Assembly (NCBI GenBank): GCA_963772335.1
Contig: CAVYXF010000001.1
Coordinates: 1,240,001-1,304,000, forward strand
DNA length: 64,000 nt
Direction of reading: 5' to 3'
Source: CAVYXF01 sp963772335
GTDB taxonomy: Bacteria > Pseudomonadota > Alphaproteobacteria > Rhizobiales > Rhodomicrobiaceae
The notes beneath the pieces are model-generated. The model was not told the DNA's origin, ran no database searches, and saw only the letters and a program-made list of their open reading frames with translations. Both the position numbers and the translations under genes were made by a program. Positions 51,788-60,267 of this stretch are shown here, one piece after another (within the stretch, counting starts at the first letter, position 1; each line of letters begins with the position of its first letter).

Positions 51788-54109
51788 ATGGACGACAGCA
51801 CCTTTCCGGCCCTCTCGCGCCAGATTTGGGAAGAGAAATACCGCTATGCGCCAGGCGGCGGCGCGCCAGAGACGAGCCTTTCCGAGACGTTTCGGCGCGT
51901 GGCCACAGCTGCAGCGGAGGCGGAAGCCGAACCCGACCGTGCGCTGTGGGCTGAGCGTTTCTACGAGCTGATCGCCGGACTCGAATTCCTTCCTGCCGGC
52001 CGCATCCTTGCCGGGGCGGGCACCGGCCGCACCCGGGTGACGCTGTTCAACTGCTTCGTGATGGGTACGATCGGCGATGATCTAGGCGCGATCTTCGAGA
52101 ACCTTAAAGAGGCCGCGCTCACCATGCAGCAGGGCGGCGGCATCGGCTATGACTTCTCGACGCTGCGCCCGCGCGGCGCGCCGGTGAGGGGCGCCGGCGC
52201 CGATGCTTCCGGCCCGGTGAGCTTTATGGATGTGTGGAACGCCATGTGCGCCACCATCGTCTCGGCTGGCGCGCGCCGCGGGGCGATGATGGCGACGCTC
52301 GCCTGCGATCATCCCGACATCGAGGCTTTCATCGAGGCCAAGTCCGACCCCAGCCGGTTACGGATGTTCAACCTCTCCGTCCTTGTCACGGACGCCTTTA
52401 TGGATGCCGTAACGCGGGACGCGAGCTGGGACCTCGTCTTCGAGGGCAAAGTCTATAAGACCCTGCCCGCCCGGGCGCTCTGGGACAAGATCATGCGCTC
52501 GGCCTATGCGTTCGCCGAGCCGGGCGTAATCTTCATTGACCGCATCAATGCTGAGAACAACCTTTCCTATTGCGAGACGATCCGGGCGACCAACCCTTGC
52601 GGGGAGCAGCCTCTGCCGCCCTATGGCGCGTGCCTGCTCGGCTCGGTCAATCTGGCCCGGCTGGTGCGACACCCCTTCACCGCCGATGCGCAGCTCGATG
52701 AGGACCGCTTGCGCGAGGTGGCGGGGCTCGCCGTGCGCTTCCTCGACAATGTCATCGACATCTCCCGCTTTCCGTTCGAGGCCCAGCGCGCGGAGGCCAT
52801 GGCCAAGCGCCGCATCGGCATCGGGGTCACCGGTCTTGCCGATTGCCTGATCATGTGCCGTGAGCGCTATGGCAGCGAGGAGGCCGCTGCGCTCGCCGGG
52901 CGCTGGATGGCGCTGATCCAGGATGCCGCCTACCGCGCCAGCGCCGCGCTCGCCGCCGAGAAGGGCTGCTTCCCCCTCTATGAGGCGGCGGCATTCCTTG
53001 CCGCGCCTGGGGTGCGCCGGCTCGGTGTGGAAACCCAGAAGCTGATCGCCGAGAAGGGCATGCGCAATGGGCTCCTCACCTCGATCGCGCCAACCGGCAC
53101 GATCTCGCTGCTTGCCGGCAATGTGTCGAGCGGCATCGAACCGGTTTTCGACCTCGCCTACGACCGGCGCATTCTCATGCCCTCCGGCGAGAAGCGCACC
53201 GAACATGTCGAGGACCACGCCTATCGCCAGTTCCACGAGGCGTTTGGTGCAGGCGCCGTCTTGCCGGACTATTTCGTCACCGTGCAGGATCTAGAGCCCG
53301 GCGACCATCTGCGCATGCAGGCCGCGCTTCAGCCCCATGTCGATGCTTCCATCTCCAAGACCGTAAACTGCCCCGAGGCGACCGATTTCACCGCCTTCCA
53401 GACCATCTATAGGGAAGCCTATGCGCTGGGGCTGAAAGGCTGCACGGTCTACCGGCCAAATGCCGTCACCGGCAGCGTGCTGGTCCGCGCGCCGGAGGAG
53501 ATGGCAAGCCTTGAGCCCGCGCCTGAGCAGACGCCTGGCCCTCCGGCTGTGCCGGTCGCGGCGCGGGAGGACCGACGGGCGGACGTCGTCTATATGGCGA
53601 AGCCCTTGGAGCGCGATCCGGTGCTGGCCGGCGCAACCTACAAGCTGAAATGGCCGGATTCCGACCACGCCCTCTACGTCACCATCAACGACATCGTCCA
53701 GGACGGCCGCAAGCGTCCGTTCGAGATCTTCATCAACTCCAAGAACCTGGAGCATTACGCCTGGACGGTGGCGCTGACGCGGATGATCAGCGCCGTGTTC
53801 CGCCGCGGCGGCGACATCACTTTCGTGGTGGAGGAGCTCAAGGCCGTGTTCGATCCGCGCGGCGGCCAGTGGATGGGCGGGCGTTATGTTCCGAGCCTTC
53901 TCGCCGCAATCGGCGACGTGATCGAAAAGCACATGCTCAGCACAGGCTATCTGCAGCGGCCGGACGCACCGGAGAAGGAGCGCCGGCTGGCCGTGAACGA
54001 AAGTGTGGGCCGCCTGCCCGGCGCTTGCCCGCGCTGCGGGGCGGCCGCGCTGATGCTGCAGGAAGGTTGCCTGCGTTGCCGGGATTGCGGCTATTCCAAA
54101 TGCAGCTAG
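51788..54109 (+). CDS. nrdJ: Adenosylcobalamin-dependent (class II) ribonucleotide reductase
   Basis: A 773-residue enzyme from ATG 51788 that reduces ribonucleotides using B12. The frame stays open 30 codons further, but the candidate promoter lies there. Class II features are FNCFVMGTIGDDLGAIFENL, the active-site TNPCGEQPLPPYGACLLGSV (Cys271, Glu273), GLADCLIMC and SIAPTGTISLLAGNVSSGIE. Its end is a Cys-rich zinc-ribbon-like tail (CPRCG...CLRCRDCGYSKC) that may relay electrons from thioredoxin. There is no NrdB partner. A C-terminal part resembling the NrdJ/TSCPD-like domain (about 600-720) is present. It allows DNA synthesis with or without oxygen. Confidence 0.93.
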   Translation: MDDSTFPALSRQIWEEKYRYAPGGGAPETSLSETFRRVATAAAEAEAEPDRALWAERFYELIAGLEFLPAGRILAGAGTGRTRVTLFNCFVMGTIGDDLGAIFENLKEAALTMQQGGGIGYDFSTLRPRGAPVRGAGADASGPVSFMDVWNAMCATIVSAGARRGAMMATLACDHPDIEAFIEAKSDPSRLRMFNLSVLVTDAFMDAVTRDASWDLVFEGKVYKTLPARALWDKIMRSAYAFAEPGVIFIDRINAENNLSYCETIRATNPCGEQPLPPYGACLLGSVNLARLVRHPFTADAQLDEDRLREVAGLAVRFLDNVIDISRFPFEAQRAEAMAKRRIGIGVTGLADCLIMCRERYGSEEAAALAGRWMALIQDAAYRASAALAAEKGCFPLYEAAAFLAAPGVRRLGVETQKLIAEKGMRNGLLTSIAPTGTISLLAGNVSSGIEPVFDLAYDRRILMPSGEKRTEHVEDHAYRQFHEAFGAGAVLPDYFVTVQDLEPGDHLRMQAALQPHVDASISKTVNCPEATDFTAFQTIYREAYALGLKGCTVYRPNAVTGSVLVRAPEEMASLEPAPEQTPGPPAVPVAAREDRRADVVYMAKPLERDPVLAGATYKLKWPDSDHALYVTINDIVQDGRKRPFEIFINSKNLEHYAWTVALTRMISAVFRRGGDITFVVEELKAVFDPRGGQWMGGRYVPSLLAAIGDVIEKHMLSTGYLQRPDAPEKERRLAVNESVGRLPGACPRCGAAALMLQEGCLRCRDCGYSKCS

Positions 54110-54159
54110 CCAGCACACCCAGCCGGCGAAGCATTACGGCCAATCGGCCAAGACGAGGC

Positions 54160-54945
54160 TCAGCCAGGCTTCCGGGTAGGGGGTGACCCCACGACCAGAC
54201 GGCCGGACGGCGTGCGCTCCACGGTGAGCGGCACGCCGTAAAGCCGAGTGAGCTGCTGGGCGTTCAGCACAGTGTCGACCGGGCCGGTCGCGAAGTGATT
54301 GTCGCGGCCGATCACCGCGACGCGGTCGGCGATGGCGAAAGCCTGTTCCGGCTCGTGGGTAGAGATCAGCACCGCAAGGCCGTCCTCGGCGAGCGCGGCG
54401 ACGCGGTCCAGCACCAGCAGCCGATTGGCGAGATCAAGGCTGGCGGTCGGCTCATCCATCACCACGGCGCCGGCCTGCTGGGCGAGCGCGCGGGCGATCA
54501 GCGCGAGCTGGCGCTGGCCGCCAGAAATGCGGTTGGCGTCCTGCTGGGCGAGGTTCGCAATGCCGAGGGCAGCGAGCGCCTCCATGGCAATGGCGTAGTC
54601 GGCGCGTCCCGGTGCCGCGAAGGCGCCGAGATAGGCGGTGCGACCCATCACCACGAGGTCAAGCACGGTGTAAGCGAAGTCGCTGACATAGGCCTGCGGC
54701 ACATAGGCGACCTGGCGCGCGACGGCGCTGCGCGGCAGGTCGGCAAGATCTTCGCCGCCGATCCGCACCGTGCCGGCGAGCGGCGGGATCAGGCCGAGCA
54801 GCGTCTTGAACAACGTGGTCTTGCCGACGCCGTTCGGGCCGAGCAGGCAGGTGATGCTGCCCGGCTCCAGGGCGAGGCTGATGCCGCTCGCGACCACGGT
54901 CGCACCATAGCCGATGGTCAGATCGTCGGCGGCGAGCATCGTCAT
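54160..54945 (-). CDS. FecE/BtuD-type ABC transporter ATPase, probably molybdate/tungstate
   Basis: A 261-residue ATPase of the iron-siderophore/B12 class. Walker A is GPNGVGKTTLFK, signature ISGGQRQLALIARAL, Walker B AVVMDEPTASLD, switch His STHEPEQAF. It overlaps the permease gene by 4 bases and ends the five-gene operon mop-tsaA-binding protein-permease-ATPase. FecBCD-type transporters can carry molybdate/tungstate (MolABC of Haemophilus). Because this operon starts with a molbindin and faces a ModE box, molybdate or tungstate is favoured over iron or B12. Confidence 0.88.
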   Translation of the reverse strand: MTMLAADDLTIGYGATVVASGISLALEPGSITCLLGPNGVGKTTLFKTLLGLIPPLAGTVRIGGEDLADLPRSAVARQVAYVPQAYVSDFAYTVLDLVVMGRTAYLGAFAAPGRADYAIAMEALAALGIANLAQQDANRISGGQRQLALIARALAQQAGAVVMDEPTASLDLANRLLVLDRVAALAEDGLAVLISTHEPEQAFAIADRVAVIGRDNHFATGPVDTVLNAQQLTRLYGVPLTVERTPSGRLVVGSPPTRKPG

Positions 54946-56096
54946 GGCAGCTCGCGGTGCCGGCGCCGGGCCAGCAGCCAGACGAAGGCCGGGCCGCCGA
55001 TCACGGCGGTGAGCACGCCGAGCGGGATCTCGATCTTTGCCGCCGAGCGGGCGAGAGTATCGACCGCAACCATGAAGGCCGCGCCGAGCAGGATCGATGC
55101 CGGCAGCAGGCGGTCGAAGCGCGGACCGACCAGTAGCCGCGCCATATGCGGCACCATCAGTCCGACCCAGCCGATCACTCCGGAAATGGCAACCACGCTG
55201 GCGGTGACCAGCGTTGCGGCGGCGATCACCAGCGCACGCAGCCGGCTGACATCGACGCCGAGCGCACGCGCCTCGTCATCCCCGAGGGAGAGCACGCCAA
55301 TCCGCCAGCGCAGCAGGATCAGCGGCAAGAGGCCGAGGAGGACGACCGGCAGCACCGCGCCGACATCGGCCGGCTTGACGCCGGCAAGGCTGCCGAGCAG
55401 CCAGAAGGTGATCGCCGGGAGCTGGTCATAGGGGTCGGCGAGCACCTTCACCAGCGAGATCGCGGCTCCCGCCAGCGCGCCGACCACGATACCAGCGAGC
55501 ACCAGGACCAGAACATCGCCGCCGCCGCGCAGCGTGCGCGCCAGCAACAGCACGACAGCGACGGTCGCGAGACCGCCACCAAAGCCGAGGAACTGGATGG
55601 CGGCGACAGGCAGCCCGAGCAGGATGCCGAGCACGGCCCCGAGCCCTGCCCCCGTCGAGACGCCGAGGATATCCGGCGAGACCAGGGGATTGCGGAACAG
55701 GCTCTGATAGGCGGCTCCCGCTGCGGCGAGCGCCGCGCCGACCAGCATGGCGGCGAGCACGCGCGGCAGGCGGATGTTGAACAGCACGGTGTCGATCGGG
55801 CCGGCGGCGGTGCTGCCGACCGCGCGGCTGATGATGGCCGCGAGGACGTCGAGCGGGGCAATGCGATAAGGCCCGATCCCGGAGGCGATCAGCACTGTCG
55901 CGAGCAGGAGCAGTGAAAGGATGAGCAGCATCGCCGCCGCGCGGCCTGTGCCCTGCCCCATGGCGGAGGGGCCGGCCTGCGGGGGCGGGACATGGCCTCG
56001 GCGCGGCAACCCGCGCGCCGCCCGCCGCGGCTCTGCTTCGGCCGGAGCAGGCGCTGACATCTCGGGCGCGGGGCGTCTATCCGCTGAATCGTCCAT
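54942..56096 (-). CDS. FecCD-type ABC transporter permease, probably molybdate/tungstate
   Basis: A 384-residue permease of the BtuC/FecCD family, with about ten helices after a polar, Pro/Arg-rich N-terminus of about 50 residues. The start is uncertain (ATG 56096, or ATG 55961 for a shorter protein). Family motifs are FNIRLPRVLAAMLVGAALAA, GAAYQSLFRNPLVSPDILGV, SGVIGWVGLMVPHMARLLVG and a late PLGVLTAVIGGPAFVWLL. It follows the binding-protein gene by 77 bases and overlaps the ATPase gene. Confidence 0.9.
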   Translation of the reverse strand: MDDSADRRPAPEMSAPAPAEAEPRRAARGLPRRGHVPPPQAGPSAMGQGTGRAAAMLLILSLLLLATVLIASGIGPYRIAPLDVLAAIISRAVGSTAAGPIDTVLFNIRLPRVLAAMLVGAALAAAGAAYQSLFRNPLVSPDILGVSTGAGLGAVLGILLGLPVAAIQFLGFGGGLATVAVVLLLARTLRGGGDVLVLVLAGIVVGALAGAAISLVKVLADPYDQLPAITFWLLGSLAGVKPADVGAVLPVVLLGLLPLILLRWRIGVLSLGDDEARALGVDVSRLRALVIAAATLVTASVVAISGVIGWVGLMVPHMARLLVGPRFDRLLPASILLGAAFMVAVDTLARSAAKIEIPLGVLTAVIGGPAFVWLLARRRHRELP

Positions 56097-56173
56097 GTCG
56101 ATGCTTTAAGGCAGCTCGCGCCTGTGACATACGGATTTCTTTGCCCTCGGGCGGCATCCCGGACAGGCGACGT

Positions 56174-57208
56174 TCAATTGCTCAAGAGCGCGTCGATGTC
56201 CGCCTCGCTCAAATCCACCTGATAGAATAGTCGGAAGAAGTCACGCACCTGGTCGCGCAGCTGGCCCGGTGCCTGGGCCGGATAGAGCGTGTGCAGCAGC
56301 CAGGTAAGCCCGATCAGGCGATTGACTGAAGGGGGCGAGTCGATGAAGCCGAAGGGCAGGTTCGGCGCCAGGAAGATGTGGCCGTTCGCAACGGCCGGCA
56401 CCGGCTGCCAGGCCGGCGTGTCCTGCACCGTCTGGCGGAAGCGGCTGTCGAGGGTGACGATAGTGTCGGGCGCCCAGGCGATGACCTGCTCGGCCGAGGC
56501 ATTGACGATGCCACCCTTCTCGCGCAGCCCCTCCACCACATTGACCGCCCCGACCCGCTCGATGATCTCGGTGTTGATCGAGCCGCGCGAGCCGGTCTCC
56601 AGCCCTTCCGGGCCACGGGCAAGATAGACGCGCGGTCGCTTCTCGGCCGGCACCGCCGCAACGATCTTATCGACATCGGCAAAGATCGCCTCGGCGGCCT
56701 TGGCCAGCGTTTCGCCGCGCTCCCCAACGCCGAGAATATTGCCGACGAGGCGCAGCGCCGCCACTGTGTTGGCGAAGCGGCCGTCGATCAGCAGATAGGG
56801 AATGCCGGTCTGGGACTGAACGCGGTCGGCGAGCGAACGATAGGTGTCGTTGATGGTGCCGAAATCGATAGCGAGGTCGGGTTTTTCCGCCAGCAGGCGC
56901 TCGAGATTCAGCGTATCGCCGCGCCCGGTGAGGCGGCCGAGCTCGGGCAGGTCGCGGGTTGCGGGCAGCAAATACAGCTTCTCGCGCTCGTGCGGCGCGC
57001 GCACCCAGCCGATCATCTGTTCCGGCGCGACCACATAGAGCAAGGTCGAGGCCGGCGGGCCGGCTGCGAAGACACGGGTGACCTTGTCGGGAATCTCGAC
57101 GATGCGGCCGGCGGAGTCTGTAACGCTGCGCGCCAGCACCGGCGCCGCGAGCGTCATCACCAGCACCGCCAGAAACCAGCGCGAACGCCGAAAAGCACCA
57201 GCGATCAT
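56174..57208 (-). CDS. FecB/MolA-type periplasmic binding protein
   Basis: A 344-residue class III binding protein with signal peptide MIAGAFRRSRWFLAVLVM (cleavage near LAR-S). The mature start RSVTDSAGRIVEIPDKVTRV and the two lobes joined by a long helix (TVAALRLVGNILGVGERGET) are typical. The segment YLARGPEGLETGSRGSINTE resembles MolA-like oxyanion binders more than haem or siderophore binders. Its start overlaps the tsaA-like stop by 4 bases. Assignment to molybdate or tungstate rests on operon context. Confidence 0.85.
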   Translation of the reverse strand: MIAGAFRRSRWFLAVLVMTLAAPVLARSVTDSAGRIVEIPDKVTRVFAAGPPASTLLYVVAPEQMIGWVRAPHEREKLYLLPATRDLPELGRLTGRGDTLNLERLLAEKPDLAIDFGTINDTYRSLADRVQSQTGIPYLLIDGRFANTVAALRLVGNILGVGERGETLAKAAEAIFADVDKIVAAVPAEKRPRVYLARGPEGLETGSRGSINTEIIERVGAVNVVEGLREKGGIVNASAEQVIAWAPDTIVTLDSRFRQTVQDTPAWQPVPAVANGHIFLAPNLPFGFIDSPPSVNRLIGLTWLLHTLYPAQAPGQLRDQVRDFFRLFYQVDLSEADIDALLSN

Positions 57209-57702
57209 GGCTCGCCGACGTGGCTGTCACCGGGCGTCGGCGGCGCGAGCGGGGTGAATTCGCAGCGGTCCGGCTTGATGTCGATCAGCGGCGTGGCGTC
57301 GAGACAGTCGAGCCCGCGCACCAGGAGCGTCGATCCCTCGATGCCGACGAGCGCAACCAGCGAGGTTCCGATCGGATTGGGTCTCACCGGGGACCGGAGC
57401 GAGAACGTGCCGCGCGTCTTGCCGTCGCTAGCGGGACTTTGCAGGACGAGGTCGCGGCGCGAGCGGTGCAGCCAGTAGAGCACCTCGATCCGGTGGTAGC
57501 CCTCCAGCCCGGCCAGCGCCTCGGCCCAGGGCTCGAACACCTCGATTCGGCAGACCGGGCCATCTGGGCGGCCCTGGCGCGGACAGTCGAGCCGATCCGT
57601 CCAGGGCGTGCGGATCCGGCCGATGAAAACCAGGCCGGTATCGCTAGCGCCCGGCCAGGGAATCGCCTTTTCGCCGGCACGCATCTCATCTTCCTGGGCC
57701 AT
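57205..57702 (-). CDS. TsaA/TrmO-domain protein in the molybdenum operon
   Basis: A 165-residue protein with a TsaA fold, the domain that in TrmO N6-methylates t6A37 of tRNA using S-adenosylmethionine. Conserved family motifs are RIEVFEPWAEALAGLEGYHR, RPNPIGTSLVALVGIEG and GLDCLDATPLIDIKPD. It is shorter than E. coli TrmO (about 235) because the C-terminal domain is missing. It lies between the molbindin (3 bases away) and the binding protein (4-base overlap). A function tied to molybdenum is suggested by context only. Confidence 0.85.
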   Translation of the reverse strand: MAQEDEMRAGEKAIPWPGASDTGLVFIGRIRTPWTDRLDCPRQGRPDGPVCRIEVFEPWAEALAGLEGYHRIEVLYWLHRSRRDLVLQSPASDGKTRGTFSLRSPVRPNPIGTSLVALVGIEGSTLLVRGLDCLDATPLIDIKPDRCEFTPLAPPTPGDSHVGEP

Positions 57703-57705
57703 ACG

Positions 57706-57915
57706 TCAACCTTCGACGCCAACCATCACGTCCGAGGCTTTGACGACCGCGATCGCCGGCTGGCCTGTTGCGAGCTTCAATTCATCGATCGCCTCATTGG
57801 TGACCGACGCCGTGAGGATAGCACCGCCGATATCAATGCGTACATGCGCCGTGGTGGCGCCCTTGACGATCTCCACCACCGTGCCCTTGAGCTGGTTGCG
57901 TGCGCTGAGCTTCAT
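57706..57915 (-). CDS. mop: Molbindin (single TOBE/Mop domain)
   Basis: A 69-residue molybdopterin-type oxyanion-binding protein. The sequence starts MKLSARNQLKGTVVEIVKGA and contains the SARN(Q)LxG motif and TAHVRIDIGG...ASVTNEAIDEL of Mop domains. Such proteins form hexamers that store molybdate or tungstate in the cytoplasm. It is the first gene of the leftward operon, directly facing the ModE-box region. Confidence 0.93.
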   Translation of the reverse strand: MKLSARNQLKGTVVEIVKGATTAHVRIDIGGAILTASVTNEAIDELKLATGQPAIAVVKASDVMVGVEG

Positions 57916-57959
57916 GGTCCGTTCCGATTTTCGTTGTTTTCCGCTGCGCTCTGAGCGGC

Positions 57960-57988
57960 TATATAGGGCTATATAGCATGACTATATA
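57960..57988. promoter_or_regulatory. ModE-box region with three TATATA blocks
   Basis: TATATA occurs at 57960-57965, 57970-57975 and 57983-57988. The second and third, spaced by 7 bases and continuing into ACCG, match the ModE consensus of two TATATA halves. The first and second form the palindrome GCTATATA-GGGC... The region sits between divergent mop and modE and could control both operons. Molybdate-loaded ModE would repress. Confidence 0.8.
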
Positions 57989-58007
57989 ACCGAACACGAC
58001 CCTTGTC

Positions 58008-58799
58008 ATGTCGATCGAAGCCCTGGTCAGTCTCGCCGGCGAGCAGCGAACGGCAGTCGGACGCGAGCGTATCCGCCTGCTGGAGGCGGTCGCGCGCGAG
58101 GGCAGCATCACGGCCGGCGCTAAGGCGGTCGGCCTGACCTACAAGGCCGCCTGGGACGCGCTCGACGCGATGGCCAATCTGTTCGGCCAGCCGCTGCTGG
58201 CGACGCGGGCTGGCGGTAAGGCCGGTGGCGGCGCCGTGCTCACACCCACCGGTCTGCGCGTGATCGAGGCGTTCCACCGGCTCGAGGCAGAAATGGCGCG
58301 GGTGCTGCGCGCGCTGGAGCCCGAGCTCGCCGGCACGGGGATTTCGCCGCTCAATCTGGTTTCGGGGTTCCTGATGAAGACCAGTGCCCGCAATGCGCTG
58401 CGGGGCCGGATCACGGCCATCGCCGCGGATGTCATCACCGCCGAGATCGCGGTTCAGGTCTCGGACGACACCACCATCTACGCCTTAATCACCAATGACA
58501 GCGTACGCGATCTGGGGCTCTGCGTCGGGCGCGAGGCCATCGTCCTGATCAAGGCGCCTTTCGTGCTGATCGCGCCAGGCGAGGCGCCGCCCGCCACTTC
58601 GGCCCGTAATTGCGTGCGCGGCACGGTCACGCGTTGCGAGAAGGGCACAGTTAATGCCGAGGTCGTGCTCGATATCGGCGGTGGCAAGACGCTCGCCGCA
58701 ACCATCACCGCTCATAGTGCCGGAGTGCTCGGGCTTGCACCGGGCAAGCCGGCCTTCGCGCTCATCGACGCCGCCCACGTCCTGATTGCCATCGACTGA
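58008..58799 (+). CDS. modE: Molybdate-responsive regulator
   Basis: A 263-residue ModE. Residues 1-115 are the LysR-like winged helix (RERIRLLEAVAREGSITAGA, KAVGLTYKAAWDALDAMANL, GGGAVLTPTGLRVIEAFHRL). Residues about 124-190 and 197-262 are two Mop domains (TSARNALRGRITAIAAD and TSARNCVRGTVTRCEKG) that bind molybdate. It is the first gene of modEABC, 19 bases before modA, preceded by the TATATA boxes. Confidence 0.95.
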   Translation: MSIEALVSLAGEQRTAVGRERIRLLEAVAREGSITAGAKAVGLTYKAAWDALDAMANLFGQPLLATRAGGKAGGGAVLTPTGLRVIEAFHRLEAEMARVLRALEPELAGTGISPLNLVSGFLMKTSARNALRGRITAIAADVITAEIAVQVSDDTTIYALITNDSVRDLGLCVGREAIVLIKAPFVLIAPGEAPPATSARNCVRGTVTRCEKGTVNAEVVLDIGGGKTLAATITAHSAGVLGLAPGKPAFALIDAAHVLIAID

Positions 58800-58818
58800 G
58801 TTCACTGGAGGAGAGTTC

Positions 58819-59574
58819 ATGAAACCGATGAGATTGCTCGCTGCTGCCGGGATCCTATTGCTGTCGCTCGGCGGAGCGGCGTCTGCCGGCCAGACCAATG
58901 CCGCTGTCGCGGCGAACTTCACCGAGGCCGCCAAAGAAATCGCCGCTGCGTTCAAGGCGAAGACCGGGCATGAGGCGGTGCTGAGTTTCGGCTCGTCGGG
59001 CCAGCTCTACACCCAGATCACCCAGGACGCGCCGTTCCAGGTCATGCTGTCGGCCGATGCCGAGCGCCCGCAAAAACTCGTGAAGGATGGCCTGGGCCTC
59101 GCCGACAGCCGGTTCACTTATGCCATTGGTAAGCTGGTGCTGTGGAGCAAGACCGACGGCCTGGTCAAAGGCGAGGACACCTTGAAGAGCGGCAGCTTCG
59201 CCAAGATCGCCATCGCCAATCCGACAGCGGCGCCTTATGGCGCGGCAGCGGTCGAGACGATGAAGAAGCTTGGGGTCTATGAGACGTTACAGGCCAAGAT
59301 CGTGCGGGGCAACAACATCTCCCAGACATTTCAATTCGTCGATACCGGCAATGCCGAGCTTGGTTTTATTGCGCTGTCGCAGCTTGCCAGCGTAACGGGG
59401 GGCTCGCGGTGGCTGGTACCGCAGAACCTCTACACGCCGATCAAGCAGGACGCCGTGCTGTTGAAGAAGGGCGCGGGCAATGAGGCGGCAACGGCCTTCA
59501 TGACCTTCCTGAAGGGCCCGGAGGCGACCGCAATCATCAAGAGGTTTGGCTACGCCGTGGAAGGCGAAAGCTGA
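58819..59574 (+). CDS. modA: Molybdate-binding periplasmic protein
   Basis: A 251-residue binding protein with signal peptide ending SAG-Q. Features are AVAANFTEAAKEIAAAF, SFGSSGQLYTQI with ligand Ser residues, NPTAAPYGAAAVETM and VDTGNAELGFIALSQ. The start ATG 58819 follows GGAGGAGAG. It delivers molybdate to ModB. Confidence 0.95.
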   Translation: MKPMRLLAAAGILLLSLGGAASAGQTNAAVAANFTEAAKEIAAAFKAKTGHEAVLSFGSSGQLYTQITQDAPFQVMLSADAERPQKLVKDGLGLADSRFTYAIGKLVLWSKTDGLVKGEDTLKSGSFAKIAIANPTAAPYGAAAVETMKKLGVYETLQAKIVRGNNISQTFQFVDTGNAELGFIALSQLASVTGGSRWLVPQNLYTPIKQDAVLLKKGAGNEAATAFMTFLKGPEATAIIKRFGYAVEGES

Positions 59575-59580
59575 GGCGCG

Positions 59581-60267
59581 ATGGACGGCTTTCCGCCCGA
59601 TATCTGGCAGCCGATCCGCCTTACCCTCGAGCTGGCGGCAATCAATACGATCGTACTGATCGCCGTCGGCACACCGGTCGCTTGGTGGCTGGCGCGCTCC
59701 AAGGCCTGGTGGAAAGAGGGTGTGGCGGCCATCGTCGCGCTGCCGCTGGTGCTGCCGCCGACCGTGCTCGGCTTCTATCTGCTGCTGCTGCTCGGGCCGA
59801 ATGGCCCGGGCGGTGCATTCGCCTCGCTCTGGGGAGCGCGGACGCTAGCGTTCACTTTCGAGGGGCTGGTGATCGGCTCGGCGGTTTATTCCATGCCGTT
59901 CGTGGTGCAGCCGATCCGCAGCGCCTTCGAGGCGATGGGCGAGCGACCGCTGGAAGTGGCGGCGACCTTGCGGGCCTCGCCGACACGCGCCTTCTGGACC
60001 GTGGCGGTGCCGCTCGCCATGCCAGGTTTCTTGAGCGGCGCCGTGCTCGGCTTCGCCCATACCGTCGGCGAGTTCGGGGTGGTGCTGATGATCGGTGGCA
60101 ATATTCCGGGCGTCACCAAGGTGCTCTCGGTCGCGATCTACGACTATGTCGAGACCTCGCGCTGGCATGAGGCAACCATCCTCGCCGCCGGCATGGTGGT
60201 GTTCGCCTTTGCCGTCATTCTCGCGATGACGCTGATCGAGAAGCGCGCCCGGCGGGCCGGCGAATGA
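59581..60267 (+). CDS. modB: Molybdate ABC transporter permease
   Basis: A 228-residue permease with five to six helices, typical ModB length. The motif PLVLPPTVLGFYLLLLLG and the EAA loop AAATLRAS-type (EVAATLRASPTRAFWTVAVP) followed by VGEFGVVLMIGGNIPGVTKV identify the molybdate subfamily. It is 6 bases after modA and overlaps modC by 4 bases. Confidence 0.96.
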   Translation: MDGFPPDIWQPIRLTLELAAINTIVLIAVGTPVAWWLARSKAWWKEGVAAIVALPLVLPPTVLGFYLLLLLGPNGPGGAFASLWGARTLAFTFEGLVIGSAVYSMPFVVQPIRSAFEAMGERPLEVAATLRASPTRAFWTVAVPLAMPGFLSGAVLGFAHTVGEFGVVLMIGGNIPGVTKVLSVAIYDYVETSRWHEATILAAGMVVFAFAVILAMTLIEKRARRAGE

